NCBI RefSeq assembly: GCF_032854445.1
Contig: NC_088295.1
Span: forward strand, 76,100,028 to 76,164,027
Source: Liolophura sinensis
Taxonomy: Eukaryota > Mollusca > Polyplacophora > Chitonida > Chitonidae
Length of the DNA: 64,000 nt
Reading direction: 5' to 3'
The notes beneath the pieces are model-generated. The model ran no database searches and was not told the DNA's origin. It saw only the letters and a list, made by a program, of their open reading frames with translations. Shown here piece after piece: positions 23,401 through 35,101 of this stretch. Position 1 is the first letter of the stretch. Each line of letters opens with the position of its first letter. Both the position numbers and the translations under genes were made by a program.

Positions 23401-26400
23401 TGTATTACACATAAGGCAGTGGCTAAAGCTGAAATGGTTTCAGCATTTGAATTTTAATGAATTTAAATGTACTTCGGTATATTTGATCAGTAGATATTAT
23501 CATGGCCGATTATTACTGTCAGCTGGACACCAGTTGATGTCAGTTGGACACTGGTATTCTGACGCCAACGGATAAAATCTTTCAGATTTCAGTAGTTTTG
23601 TATTTTTTGTAAAGAGTGTGCTAAAATGTATACAGTCTTTATCTAGCAAGTATGGAATAAATACCATACAAGCATTGAAAAACGAAATAAACCCAACCCG
23701 CCAGGCTTAAAATCTAGATGGGTATTACTGATAAATATAAATTATTACAAAATTATTATAAATATGTCATTAATAAACTACGCCTTAATAGATACATAAA
23801 CTGAATTCTAAAAACAAGTTAATTGTTTTGGGGGAATCGAAGAAAATTATAGCAAAAAATGAAATAACAATTTTTGAGGCACATTTTATATCTCTTGGTA
23901 ACACTACTTTATTCATATTTTCCGTCAATACTCGGAAATGATCGGAAATGGCATCATCAATAAATTTACTGGGAACGCGGAACCAGCTTTCGGGCTCCAC
24001 CTACCCCCACATAATTTTCAGACTGACTGCTGGGGCCTTTGGAAACGTGTAGTTTAAAGCCATTTTTATGTCCAAAGAGGAAAGCCGAAAAGCTTTACTC
24101 TACTTTTCGATGTTGGGACACTTCCATAACTACTACAAAGAAGTCAAGTCTCCCACCTGACCATGTCTGCCACAGAGTCCTGATACCCGGTCAGCAGAGC
24201 ACCAAAATACCCCGGTATGCCGGTCTTATGCGCCAGAATATCTCGTAGAGTCGCGAACCTCGTGCGGTGCTCGTCAGAGAGCATGAAGTCTTCCCCCAAA
24301 ATGTCATGCAGAGTTGTGTCCCATGTCAGGCTGGAAAGACAAGATAATACCATGCTGAACAAAGACAACCATAAGTCTTCCACCGAATGAATGGAACAAA
24401 TACATCATATTGCTCCTTCAGAAGAATACCACTAGGAAAAATATATAATATCATGAATGATACCACGTATACAGCATATATTACTTCCTAAAAGCCCAAA
24501 CATAGGGGAAGTACCACAATGATTATGACTGATGTCAAGAATATGTAAAGAGAGCAACGTGATAAATGCCATGAACCCGTATTCGATAGAGTTTCCTGCT
24601 TTATTAAAGTGCTCATTAGTTATACTGAACGTTTCGGTTGCCCTATGGTTAGAGTATCATCCTTAGAAAATCAGGGGGCCTGGGATCATACCCGAGACGG
24701 GTCACATTAAAATTTGAATGGCCCTTGTTGCTGCCTCGCTTGGAGTCCAACACACTGAGAGGTTAAAGCAAGGACTGGTTGGCCTGGTGTCAGTATAATG
24801 TGACTTGGTGCGTGTGTAATGCCAGGTGTCTTCGTCAGTGGTGCTAGCACTTTGGCAGCATGAGTCGCGTTACCGCGGCATACTTGCACAAACACTCCTC
24901 GTCGCCAAATGTCTGAAAGGTGTTAAGTACGACGTAAAACCTCAAGCATACATACATGTTCTGTTATCAAGAGGCTGGCAAGGCTGAATCCTAATTTACT
25001 TCAGTACTCATAGTTGTGACAATTTTCAGCAATCTATATTTAGTAAGAATGCATTTATTTTGGCTAGAAAAGTCCGTTATCTTATTGTTCCTTTGAATAC
25101 GCATACCGTTACAAATCATAACTCAAACATACATGTATATACATCGCAGTCACCCTCTGAGGGTTCTGGTAAGAGTAAATACCACAATATAGCCATATCT
25201 GATTATTCCGTAGTTCAAACAGTATCGTTGTTTATGCACAGTTACTTATTTGTCATTACATTTGTTGCAAGGATCAAACCCGGGTCTGGTCATACCAAAC
25301 ACTTTGAAAATGGTACGTCCTACTTGCTGCAGCCTCGTTTGGCGCTCAGCACTGAGAGGTTAGAGCAAGAAAAAAGCTCGCTATAATGTGACTAAGTGGG
25401 GTGTCATTCCTGGTGTCTTCGGCATGACATTTCAGTGGTGGCAGCAGTTTGGCAGCATGGTCTCGCCCTGCTACAAGAAGACCCGGCATATCTACTCGCA
25501 CCTAATGACTCCTTGTCGTCATATGACTGAAAAATTGTTAAGCACGACGTTAAACCCCAAGGACATACACATATACATTTGTTTCCTGTTTGTAACTAAT
25601 TAACAATATATATCAGTTAATGCTACTTTGGATTCTTGGTTTTGCTTCAGTATTATGAATATAACATATGTGACACCATTACAAGTGCAGTCATCGTTAA
25701 AGTACAGTACACGTTAAAAAGTCACGGGCTGGAAGGCGGCGTTCTCAGAGCCTGAATTTTGACCTTTATATATTGCATAACTGATGTAACATATACGCTC
25801 TGATTGGTGGAGAACTTAAGTCAGCCCTATCCAGAAGAGTTTAATTGCAGACACGTGTACCCTCAAATACCATGCTCTTCATAACCCAGAGCTTCACGCT
25901 CTCTCCATAAATCACTGCAGTCCTATACTAGACAAACAATATCGCACAGTACATTACTGCAGTGCTATACTAGACAAACAATATCGCACAGTACATTACT
26001 GCAGTCCTATACTAGACAAACAATATCGCACAGTACATTACTGCAGTCCTATACTAGACAAACAATAACGCACACTGCATTACACTAGCTGTTCTAAATT
26101 GTCAATCTCTCTGTTTTGTTACAAGTCATGTTTACACCGAAAGTCACCTTTTCAATTCACACATGCAGACAATATCGGTGTTAAAACAACTTACTGCAAA
26201 CAACAAATTCCAAAGATGTAGAAGATAACTTAATGGTGATAATAATTATTGAATCACAAGAATATGTATTTTGCTTAACCATAATATTCGGTTTGTGACT
26301 GGACTACACTGCCAGCTATAGTAAAACAAACACCAGAGTTTGGTGCCAAGTCTAACTAGGGCACTTGGTCCCGTTTTAGGACTCTTTAGACCGAGGACTT

Positions 26401-29091
26401 TTAACCTGTCTGGCTTTAAGCAGAACTCACGTTTATGACGTGTTCAATATCAAAATTTGGTGCTGTTTTCTACAGAGCGAATAGAATTTGTGACCCGTAT
26501 GTATAGCTCCAGATCAGACAGAGGTATGGCTAGGATTGTATGTGAGGTTTTGCTCAACATCTTCATAGGAATTTGAAGTCCTTTAACCGGTAGAGGCAGA
26601 TGTTTTTTTTTTATCTGTAGGCAACAAATTCGTGAAAATAAACTTTTGGCATACTGGAGAACCAGGGAAAATATAGTGTGTCCATTTGATTGGACCGGTT
26701 GTCTCTGCGCACCTGACCGATCAAATACAGAATCCTGGAATTCAAATGTCAAATCTTTGGGCGCATGACGTTACTTTTTAGCGGGATTCTTTATATGACG
26801 AAACCGGATAGACATCTAAAACGTTAGTTACGCCGTCTCACTGAAGGCGATTCTATTTTAGGACATGGGAAAAGTCATCGAATTTTAAGAGCATGTTTTA
26901 CAAAGCTGCCGCAACATTACGTCAAGCACAATTCCTATGATGACGTATATATCATACGTCAAGTTATGCCAAGCGCAGTGCTTCGTAAAACAGGCTCCAC
27001 GGAGTAAGATATCATACAACACAGGCTTTATCTCCTTTGTCTATAGAATAATGTAATGCCGCGACCGCACTGTGCTATTTGTTGCATCTATTCTGGCATC
27101 TCCAATACGATTAGATCAGGCTGTGCTTCATATGATTTGTACCTTTCGACTAAAATCGGTCGACAGTTTCAATAGTTTCGATTTTGTTGAATTCAACAAT
27201 TAGTACGACAAACTGCGACGATTGAACACAGCTTAACCGTTTGTACGAACCAGAATAATGCTGTGATGCAGAGAGCATGAGTGTTTGTTTGAGTAGACTC
27301 TGAGCGCTTTGTCAGTGTTTTCTAATAAGCGCCAAGAACGTCTACGGAACACCTTCATGTGATAACCGAGACTATCCCTAGGTATCACATTTCATTTTCA
27401 CTCAATGGGATAAGCAACTGTGCGCACTGTCCATATATCCAGATATGAAAGACACGGAAAAGGGTTCAAGTCTAGGACCCGAAAGAGACATTCGTATTCT
27501 AGTCGTCAACCAAGATGGACGTTCCAGGTGAATAATTACAAGGCCAAATCCAAAACAACATTTAACACAATCTACCAAAGAACCAAGAAAGTATATAAAG
27601 TACGAACAGGATTATGCAAACAGAAGCAGTTAACAGTTTTCGATGATATTGGAAACACGCAAGATATGATCTAGGCGACTGAGAAAAATCAATATTCAAA
27701 TCGTGTACTATGCATATAAACTGTCAATAATAAAATACTTATCTCAGTTGCACTTTGATTGCAAACTGTTCATATATCCAGCGTGTCGATCTAATTCAAC
27801 AAGAAAAGTATACAGCCCCTAGCCCACTCAATGGGTTCGTGCTGCATGATGTTTTCATGAAATAATGGATCACTTCCATGCAGTTGGCATGAACGTTTTC
27901 ATGAAATAATGGATCACTTCCATGCAGTTGGCGTTGACGTTTTCATGCAATAATGGATCACTTCCATGCAGTTTGGCGTGGATCTTTTCATGTAATAATG
28001 GATCACTTCCATGCAGTTGGCATGAACGTTTTCATGTAATAATAGATCACTTCCATGCAGTTGGCATGAACGTTTTCATGCAATAATGGATCACTTCCAT
28101 GCAGTTGGCGTTGACGTTTTCATGCAATAATGGATCACTTCCATGCAGTTTGGCGTGGATCTTTGCATGTAATAATGGATCACTTCCATGCAGTTGGCAT
28201 GAACGTTTTCATGTAATAATAGATCACTTCCATGCAGTTGGCATGAACGTTTTCATGCAATAATGGATCACTTCCATGCAGTTGGCGTTGACGTTTTCAT
28301 GCAATAATGGATCGCTTCCATGCAGTTTGGCGTGGACCTTTTCATGTAATAATGGATCACTTCCATGCAGTTGGCGTGAACGTTTTCATGTAATAATGGA
28401 TCACTTCCGTGCAGTTGGCATGAACGTTTTCATGTAATAATGGATCATTCCCACGATAATGTCTGCTTTTTAAGCGGGGTAAACAGGTTCAAAATCATAT
28501 ACATGAGACTTAAGATTTGGCATTGTTGGTTCATTCACATTCTCCTCTGGAGCTTCACATAAGAAGCAAAGAAACTTACACATTAGATCATTGTTCAAAT
28601 ATTTTGACTGGTGGCGTCTATATGGCGTTCCAGTGAGGCAGCATCTTGCCCCAGTATTTCGGCGTAAAAGACTAAAAATTCGATCGAGATAAAACTTTAA
28701 ACATTCTATAAAATACACCACACAAACACATCTATTGTAGTATTTCACCACAATTGACATACCTTTCGTTTTGACCGATGATCATTGCCAGTAAAGTGGC
28801 CGTGAAACCTTTGCTCAGAGATCCGATACAGAACCTGGTAGAGTTAGTGACCGGGTCCCCCGTGTGCAGTGATTTGACACCGTACCCTCGGGCGTAAATT
28901 AGGCGGTCCTCTCTGACAATGGATACGGTCAATCCGGGTAGGTTACGACAAGCCATGATGTTAGCTATGAAGGCATTCAACTCTACAATGGTATCGGGGC
29001 TTAGCGCACTGCAAAACGTGCATTCGGCAACAAATACCAAAAGAAATGGCCTCAATAGCCCTCGCAGCCGGTGGTACCTATCCAACGCCAT
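20451..29091 (-). CDS. Secreted, probably GPI-anchored serine beta-lactamase-like hydrolase, five exons
   Basis: Exons on the minus strand: 29091-28763, 24330-24157, 23350-23093, 22235-21976, 21259-20451. All introns are GT-AG (donors such as AAAG|GTATGT and CAA|GTAAGT; phases 2, 2, 2, 1). Joined, they give 1830 nt, 609 residues, with no stop. Residues 12-29 form a signal peptide core. The serine beta-lactamase/penicillin-binding fold (PF00144-type) follows: nucleophile S91 and K94 in SLSK, Y185 and N187 in YNN, and H347-G-G as the KTG-box equivalent. A further 200-residue C-terminal domain ends in a hydrophobic stretch (about 592-609) after small residues (NSAG), as in a GPI signal; a short transmembrane anchor is the alternative. 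The start ATG has a good context (caagATGG). Animal members of this family include LACTB-like proteins and the oyster shell-matrix protein gigasin-6; the substrate is unknown. An ATTAAA (20286-20281) may be the poly(A) signal. Confidence 0.88.
21501..21826 (-). mobile_element. SINE family 2 copy in intron 4 of the hydrolase gene, with target-site duplication
   Basis: Inverted: ATGA-type tail, 'atcgtcgtacttaacaac' end block, central block, and a B-box-like 'ccgggtttgatcccggg'. A 14-bp direct repeat with one mismatch (CATTGTAAAGAGAA at 21487-21500, CATTGCAAAGAGAA at 21827-21840) flanks it, marking a retrotransposed insertion that is truncated at its 5' end. It lies wholly within the intron 21975-21260. 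Confidence 0.8.
22723..23030 (-). mobile_element. SINE family 2 copy in intron 3 of the hydrolase gene
   Basis: Inverted: 'ggcttgaggttttacgtcgt', 'tcagtcatatgacgac', the central block, and 'accgagccgggttttatccg' at the head side. It is the same family as 21501-21826 and 24635-24957. It lies inside the intron 23092-22236. Confidence 0.75.
24635..24957 (+). mobile_element. SINE family 2 copy with complete tRNA-like head, in intron 1 of the hydrolase gene
   Basis: The head shows Pol III boxes: A-box-like 'TGCCCTATGGTTAGAGT' and B-box-like 'GGGATCATACCC' about 45 bp apart, as in a tRNA. The tail ends 'gtacgacgtaaaacctcaag' with a 'catacatacat' repeat. Sense orientation is opposite to the host gene. 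This is the most complete family 2 copy in the window. Confidence 0.8.
25262..25575 (+). mobile_element. SINE family 2 copy in intron 1 of the hydrolase gene, 5' truncated
   Basis: Starts near the B box ('ggatcaaacccgggtctgg') and continues through 'cgctcagcactgagaggtta' to the tail 'aaaattgttaagcacgacg' and 'accccaag'. Confidence 0.75.
25913..26080. repeat. 42-bp tandem repeat, four copies
   Basis: Units at 25913, 25955, 25997 and 26039, each with 'actgcagt.ctatactagac' and 'aacaatatcgcacagtacat'. The first three are almost identical and the fourth is diverging. It lies in intron 1 of the hydrolase gene. Confidence 0.9.
27486..27815 (+). repeat. Unnamed dispersed repeat D, copy 2
   Basis: About 330 bp that align with 52660-52985 over their whole length, including 'aagtatataaagta', 'gttttc.at.atattgga', 'tctaggcgactgag' and 'gttcatatatccag'. 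It has no obvious coding potential, inverted repeats or tRNA boxes. It lies in intron 1 of the hydrolase gene. Confidence 0.65.
27852..28450. repeat. 44-bp minisatellite with a four-unit higher-order repeat
   Basis: Thirteen full units plus a partial one of a 44/45-bp sequence with the core 'aataatggatcacttcc' and 'atgcagttggc'. Units fall into types by their ends ('catgaacg', 'gttgacg', 'gtggatc'). Units 4-7 and 8-11 repeat the same order of four types, giving a 177-bp higher-order period. It sits in intron 1, close to exon 1 of the hydrolase gene. Confidence 0.92.
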
Positions 29092-29199
29092 CTTGGTACA
29101 TCAGTCCCTATCAGGCAATTGTGGGCTTTGGGAAGCCATAAACCTTATTACTGCGGGCCCGTGCGCGTGATGTCCATACCTCAGCACGTGGAAGTTGCT

Positions 29200-30050
29200 A
29201 GGACGAAATGCTCGCAGAGATAAATATATTTTCGGTCTTCCGACGGTAGAGAGGACGGCCTGGGTCAGATCCTAGCGCGCTACCACAAAGCCTCCCATGA
29301 TTGTAACCGTAATCCCTTCAGAAAATTAGCAAATCAGCTTGCATACGGATGCCGACATAGGCTATAGCTCTGACTGACGGTCCGTACAGAGAAGGTATCT
29401 AATGGTGTAGAAGTATTAAGCTCTGTGTCAAAATACTGACTAGCGAACTCTGTACTTGGCATCCATTCAATTCCCACCAGGACTCTTACCCCATTAAACG
29501 CCCATCAGGGGCTAGAAATAAGCCCGTTTCCCATAGTCATGTTCTTTGCATAGACTGTCGTGATAAGGCTGGATGCATGTTGATGTCGACATGCACAGTA
29601 AGTTGGGAGAAACCCGCATTCTTCACTTTGCGGTGTTTACTTTCATATCTCAAACTCAAAGAGACTTATATATTTGTATCAGAATTCGAGAAAGTCTGAT
29701 TCACGAAACCAAAAACGAGTTGTAGGATAGATCTTGGCTAACCGCACAAATCTTGCCGACTAGGCCAACACGCCGTAGTGTACAGGTGTATCGTTACGTA
29801 AATAAATAACGTAGCGCATTTAAGACAACCTACACGTGAAGATCATCAAGTTTCCTAATACCGGGCCTCAGCAGAACTAGCTTAAGGTATAGCAGCAAAC
29901 TTTGCCTTACGGGAAATATTAAGCTTTACTTTTGTTAAATGGTAAAAATTACGTGTAAACATCTCATCTCAGGATTTATTTATTTATTTGACTGGAGTTT
30001 GGTCCCATACTCCATGTCATAGGAAGATAGAACAGTGAAACTCTCACGCA
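29200..30050. other. No recognisable feature
   Basis: Sequence upstream of the hydrolase gene's start codon. It may hold that gene's promoter, but I see no clear TATA or CCAAT arrangement. A short ATTT-rich run near 29979 may be a SINE tail remnant. Confidence 0.35.
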
Positions 30051-30054
30051 ATGC

Positions 30055-30300
30055 CATTGAAGTAGACCCTAGCGTCCTGCAATGTTGTACAACTAAACCC
30101 TACCACTGTGCAATGAGGCTTCGTGCAATGTTTCTACTCCTATACCTTAACCTGGTGTAACACCTCTGCAGCGACGTGCATTGTTTACAACTACACCCTA
30201 GGTTTATGTAATGTTTACAACAAGGCCCTAGTCTATGGAAGGTTTACAACAAAGCCCTAGCCTTGTGCTATATAATAGAACACTTGTGCAGTGTTGATCT
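30055..30300. repeat. Degenerate short tandem repeat (about 30 bp)
   Basis: Blocks such as 'caatgtttacaacaaggccctag' (in parts) recur with spacers of about 30 bp and many substitutions. The phase drifts, so this is an old, decayed array. Confidence 0.5.
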
Positions 30301-32180
30301 ACCATAGTTCACACGCTTATGGCTAAAGGACATTAATTACTTGGTCAAAAAAAAAAACATGCATGGCTCACTTACCAAGGGCCAGGTTAAGATCTCTTGT
30401 GTCTTTACTCAGTCAATGTAGCGCAAAGTTTGCTCATAGCAGAAACAAAGTCTTTAATCACATGTCACATTATCGTTTACTTGTGCTACTCTCTGTTGAT
30501 CATACGCCGTGAAGGAAAACCTCATGAAAGAGTAACTGTCTAACATACCTCTTCATTTATCAACATGTTATTTCCTTACACATTAAAAAAAATAAAACCA
30601 GACGTAATTACGTCTTCTGCTAATTAATCACGTTACGTAAACAGCACACGATATCTGTGAAGGACATTTGTGGACTAACTGCTATAAAATGTAACTTTTA
30701 TCGCCAATCCTTGCAACTCTGAAGCACTGCAAAGCTGTGGATTTTGTCACCTACCTGAAGAAGGGCGAATGACGAATTGGTTTCGCGCTCAGCCCGACTT
30801 CATCCAAACATACACCCGACAGCTGCCGTACAGATAAATATCCTTCAGGACAGCCAATCAAATTGCTACTTTGCCCATTATTGTCAATTTAGAACAATGT
30901 TACAAATTTAACAACATCTCTACCTGTACACACATATTGCTAAATGATCACTGAGGTATTAATATAATTAACAGTTACGACCTCACCCAAAATTTTATTT
31001 AACAAAATATATATATATTCCCTGCATAACGATGCGCGTACTACGAAAGATGGGCATATACGCATTTTCTTTACTTGAAATATTTCGAAGACAGTGAGAC
31101 AAGATGTAACCTGGACCAGTGTGGACAAGCTGGTAGGGAAGGGTATTTGTGGATTACAGGGGCCTAAGCTTGCCATGGTATCCAATTACAATCGCTCGTG
31201 CGAACAGATCCTTGTTTCGTGGCCAGCCTACCAACTGTTCTGGCCATCCGCCACGGCTAAAGCGTAGCACTTCACCTGTCACCACAAGATATATGGATGT
31301 CTCAAGATGCCATCAATTCACACTCAATAACACAATAATCTCATGAGAAAAGTATAAGATGCGCTAATTCCTAGAAACGCTGTACACAAGTTAAGCAACT
31401 TGTGTTATTGCTAAAACAAATTACATTCAGAGAAAGCCTCACATTCTCAACTTATTCAGTTTGTAAATGGTAAAATAAATACCTTCTTAATACTTTGAGC
31501 GCAAAGGTAGCACTGTCAGATCAATATTTGCAAACATGTAAAGGTTTTTGTCTTTTACAGAAATAGTTAACTGCTATGCCTTCCTTTACATAACAAAGAC
31601 AACTCAAATTGCTGCATGGGGGAAGTCGTATCTACACAGTGTACACCCATAAATGTTTCAAGAGCAATATCAGTCCTTAAGTGATCTACATCCTATTGCT
31701 TTCCGTTGAAATGTTTTTTTTTTAACTTAAATATTAATACTATTTTTGTCGTTTCAAGAGTGTTTTTCCTCGTTAAAATCTACCATGAAATCAACATGGT
31801 CCATACTATATAATAGAAAAATGCAGAATTGATATGGGGTAATCTAAATATTGTAACACATTGGGCTAAAAGTGTTTTCTAAAGAAAAGAAAGACCTCAA
31901 AAGACTGGTTATTTATTCATATTTATTCATCTACCTCTGTGTAAATTGCTAAATTGGCTGTAAAATAAATTTTGAAAAAAAGTACGGTTATGAGAGTAAT
32001 ATGGCATTAAAATCAATAGATAATAAAGCTGGGTTTATGCATTTTTCCCGCCAACACTCGGTAGTCTCCGCCAAATGACGTCATACAACTCCAAGTATTA
32101 CGAGCTGTCAGAGATTTGCTATTTAGTTCTGTGTTTAAAAAACACACAAGTGACAACAAGCATATCAAATTTCTTCACGA
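30300..32180. other. No recognisable feature
   Basis: AT-rich DNA with an A11 run near 30347. I found no exon, RNA gene or repeat family member. Confidence 0.5.
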
Positions 32181-32181
32181 A

Positions 32182-32370
32182 ATTGTTAGTTTTTCTGCAT
32201 ACAGTTGTAATAACAAGTCGTCGAAAAACTCTGGAGTTAGTTTTTTCAAGTTTCCAGACGATCTGGCCTTCAGGAAAGCATGGGCTCACGGCACAAGACG
32301 AAAGGGTTTTATACTCACCACAGCCAAATCTTTGCTGGGCCAATCCATTCCCCATTGTGTTAATCTCTGA
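32182..32370 (+). pseudogene. Decayed THAP-domain fragment
   Basis: One frame reads SAYSCNNKSSKNSGVSFFKF followed by PDDLAFRKAWAH, which closely follows the start of a THAP (C2CH) DNA-binding domain, as found in THAP proteins and P-element-type transposases. The first zinc-ligand cysteine is replaced by phenylalanine (the position before SAYSC). The distal CxxHF ligands are missing, where the frame reads LLGQSI. No adjacent exon was identified. It is therefore most likely a broken copy. Confidence 0.55.
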
Positions 32371-33250
32371 TCCAGATTACGAGGATTAGCGACACCTCAG
32401 GAAAGAAAAGAGGATTAAAGCCACAGTTAATAATACCTGTTTGACGTGCTTGAGTAATTCCGTCCACAGTATAACTGAGAAAATTTTAAACAGTTGTAAG
32501 CATTTTTTTCAGTATTGCCTTGATTAAATGCTCAAAAATTAATTCCCGCGAAAAAATTTTTGAAGTAAATCCACTCGGGGAATAGAATGATATTTATTAA
32601 GCGGACAGAAGGAAAGAACAGTAAATATTAAATCTGATGTACACACGACATGTAGACCTACAGTGTAACACAGGACAAAGCTATAGCTTACCTGTCCGTA
32701 TTGACAGTGCGGTTTGAAATGCCCGGGCAAAGATCAAATTCAACGTCTAAAATATCGGAATCTGAAGTCTAACCAGCGATGCAAATGTCATAAATCGGAA
32801 CTTCAACGTCGCCCACTATGGGTTCAGATTTATACGGCAATATATTTGCTGATGTGTAGCGACAATCCATCTCGAAAATGACGTCGTTTTGATATAAATT
32901 CCAGGTTATATAGGCCCGCTAGACTTGGGTTGGCCATCTATAACGTCACTCGCTGAGCCGTACCAGGCCGCCGGCTGGACATCGGCGAGTGTAGTAAATC
33001 TATTGTTTTTTTATGGATTTGAAGTCACAATTACGTTTCTCATATATACGACACATGCTGGGACAACTGAAATATGCGTCAGAACCATAATAACGCAATT
33101 TGACAACTTCACTTAGCTTTCATTATTCTGAAAAGTAAAACTGTTAGGGCGGCCAGTGTGCTTACAGTTTTTAAAATGAGGGGAAGAGGCCTTTAGCGTT
33201 AAAGCTTAAAGGAGAAGAAAATCTAAATATCAAACAATTACCATTGAAAA
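32371..33250. other. No recognisable feature
   Basis: Between the THAP fragment and the next SINE. No supported exon or repeat. Confidence 0.45.
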
Positions 33251-33255
33251 GATTT

Positions 33256-33445
33256 ATTTATTTATTTATTTGATTGGTGTTCTACGCCGTACTCAAGAAT
33301 ATTTCACTTATACGACGCCGGTTAGCATTATGGTGGGGAGAAACCGGGCACAGCCCGGGGGAAACCCACGGCCGTACGTGGGGAGGTCTGCAGAAACCTG
33401 CGGATGGTCGTCCGCAGGTTGCGGAGAGGAAGCCAGCATGGCCAT
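33256..33445 (-). mobile_element. MetaSINE-like copy with an internal inversion
   Basis: Inverted copy with an ATTT tail and 'gattggtgttctacgccgta'. In the central domain the segment 33371-33411 ('gccgtacgtgg' through 'gatggtcgt') is reversed relative to every other copy, then the normal order resumes at 'ccgcaggttgcggagagg'. It ends before the tRNA head. Confidence 0.85.
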
Positions 33446-33765
33446 TGAAATGAGTATGTATTTCCTCGCATGTGCATGCCATAAAAATTCTAATATATAT
33501 CTCAAGTTGATAAATTATAAATAAATTCAGCGCTAAAATCGGCTGTGGGCAACTCCATTTTGATAGTCCTGAAGTCTTCGGTGTAGTGAATTTCCGTTGG
33601 AAAACGCCGAAGTGCAGTTGGTACATTTCCGGTTGAATTCTTTCCACTTGACGATCGGGAAACCGGAATCTTGGACGTAGGTCCACACGAACAAGCTGGC
33701 AGTTTAAACGACTCTCACTGGCTGAGGAACAACACACCCCCAGCATAAATTACAGGGTGTTAAAG

Positions 33766-33912
33766 ATGGAGGACGCCATGGACAGCGATTTATGCCAGCT
33801 TTGTCGTTTTCAGCCTTTACGTGTATGGCGAGGAAAAATTGGAAAATTATGCAGCAGGCACCACCAGATAGAAAAAAATGTGCTCTTTTCAGTCTATAGT
33901 GCCACTTTTTAA
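33766..33912 (+). CDS. Possible small zinc-binding ORF, 48 residues
   Basis: ATG in strong context (aagATGG), 48 residues, with C10-x2-C13 and C29-x2-H32, a spacing that could bind one zinc ion. It could be a first exon or a micro-protein. No homologue is recognised and no donor is obvious, so chance is a real alternative. Confidence 0.2.
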   Translation: MEDAMDSDLCQLCRFQPLRVWRGKIGKLCSRHHQIEKNVLFSVYSATF

Positions 33913-34095
33913 ATTTTCTTCTCTTTTAAAAATAATGTCTTAGAGATCAGTAATGACTTTAGTCGTATATACAACTATAATAGCATGGAGAGCCAAATTT
34001 GATGCATATCGAAAGGGATGCTCGCTTACATGTACATGCAGTTGACGGAGTGCAGTGCCGAAAATAGGATTCTCATGAAGGAAGTGCATCAAGTA

Positions 34096-34437
34096 ATTGC
34101 GGAGTGGGGAAGCCTAGCATAAATCGACCTTAATTGAGAGAGTTCGTGAAAAATAATCATATTTTCCGGGCCTACACCATGACCGTTAGTGAGTCATCGA
34201 GATGGCAGTGGCAGTGAAAAGGTCCTTTTTTGTCAGTTTGTGCCATTGCCATATGTAAGACCAGGTTAGTTAATTTGTAAGAACATACGGTTGAGATCAA
34301 CTTTTTTTAGGGAAGATTTAATGCTCGCGTAAACAGCAGTAAAATGATCCTTGTCGTCAATCCGACACATTTGGGGCTGCTTCTGCCAGTAACTCTCGAA
34401 ACTGCATTGCTCGATGAGAGTTACCCCACTCCGCAAC
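34096..34437. mobile_element. Possible MITE with about 15-bp terminal inverted repeats
   Basis: Ends '(a/g)ttgcggagtgggg' are inverted relative to each other, with TA dinucleotides directly outside both (34094-34095, 34438-34439). There is no coding sequence in the 342 bp. This fits a non-autonomous DNA transposon. The repeat is short and could be coincidental. Confidence 0.4.
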
Positions 34438-35101
34438 TACGCATCAAGCTAATTTTGTTTTGCATTACGTCTCTATGTTAGAGATAAGCTGTGATCAAAA
34501 TAACGGCTAAACTACCCGTCCCAACATTCTATACATAAGCAAGTTCAGATTTCAGACTTATTGGGGTTGTGGACGCCAGATAAGAAGCTTGTATTTCAAT
34601 TACCAGACCACAAACAAACAGTATTCGCATTCTAGCGTCTCCGTTTTCTCAGGTTGCTGGTTCCAAGTGGACAACAGCGCTCTTGGTATGTTCGCGTAGA
34701 CCTGCATGAAGTTTGTTTGAGATCAACAATATGGCATGCCCTTTGAACTCGCTCTGTAGATGAAGATCAATGGGCTATATAAGGGGAAAATTGAGGGTTT
34801 ACTTCCGGCCCTTGGATTTCCTCATGTCATCGCCTTTCGCACAAGTGAATCATTCCTAAGAATGCATTCTAACCTGATGAAATAAAAACACAAATTTTCA
34901 ACTTTTACCATTACATCAGTCGCAAATTTTAACGTAAATCCTACCGAAGCGATCACATCAGGATATGGAGTAAACACGAATAATAATAAAGTCTTGTTAG
35001 TCTTATCAAAAAGTTTTTCTTGCGAATTACTGTTCTATTGTTGATTTTGAACCTTCTTATGGTAAGTATACAGTAACATGGCGTCGATGTCATCTTTGTA
35101 T

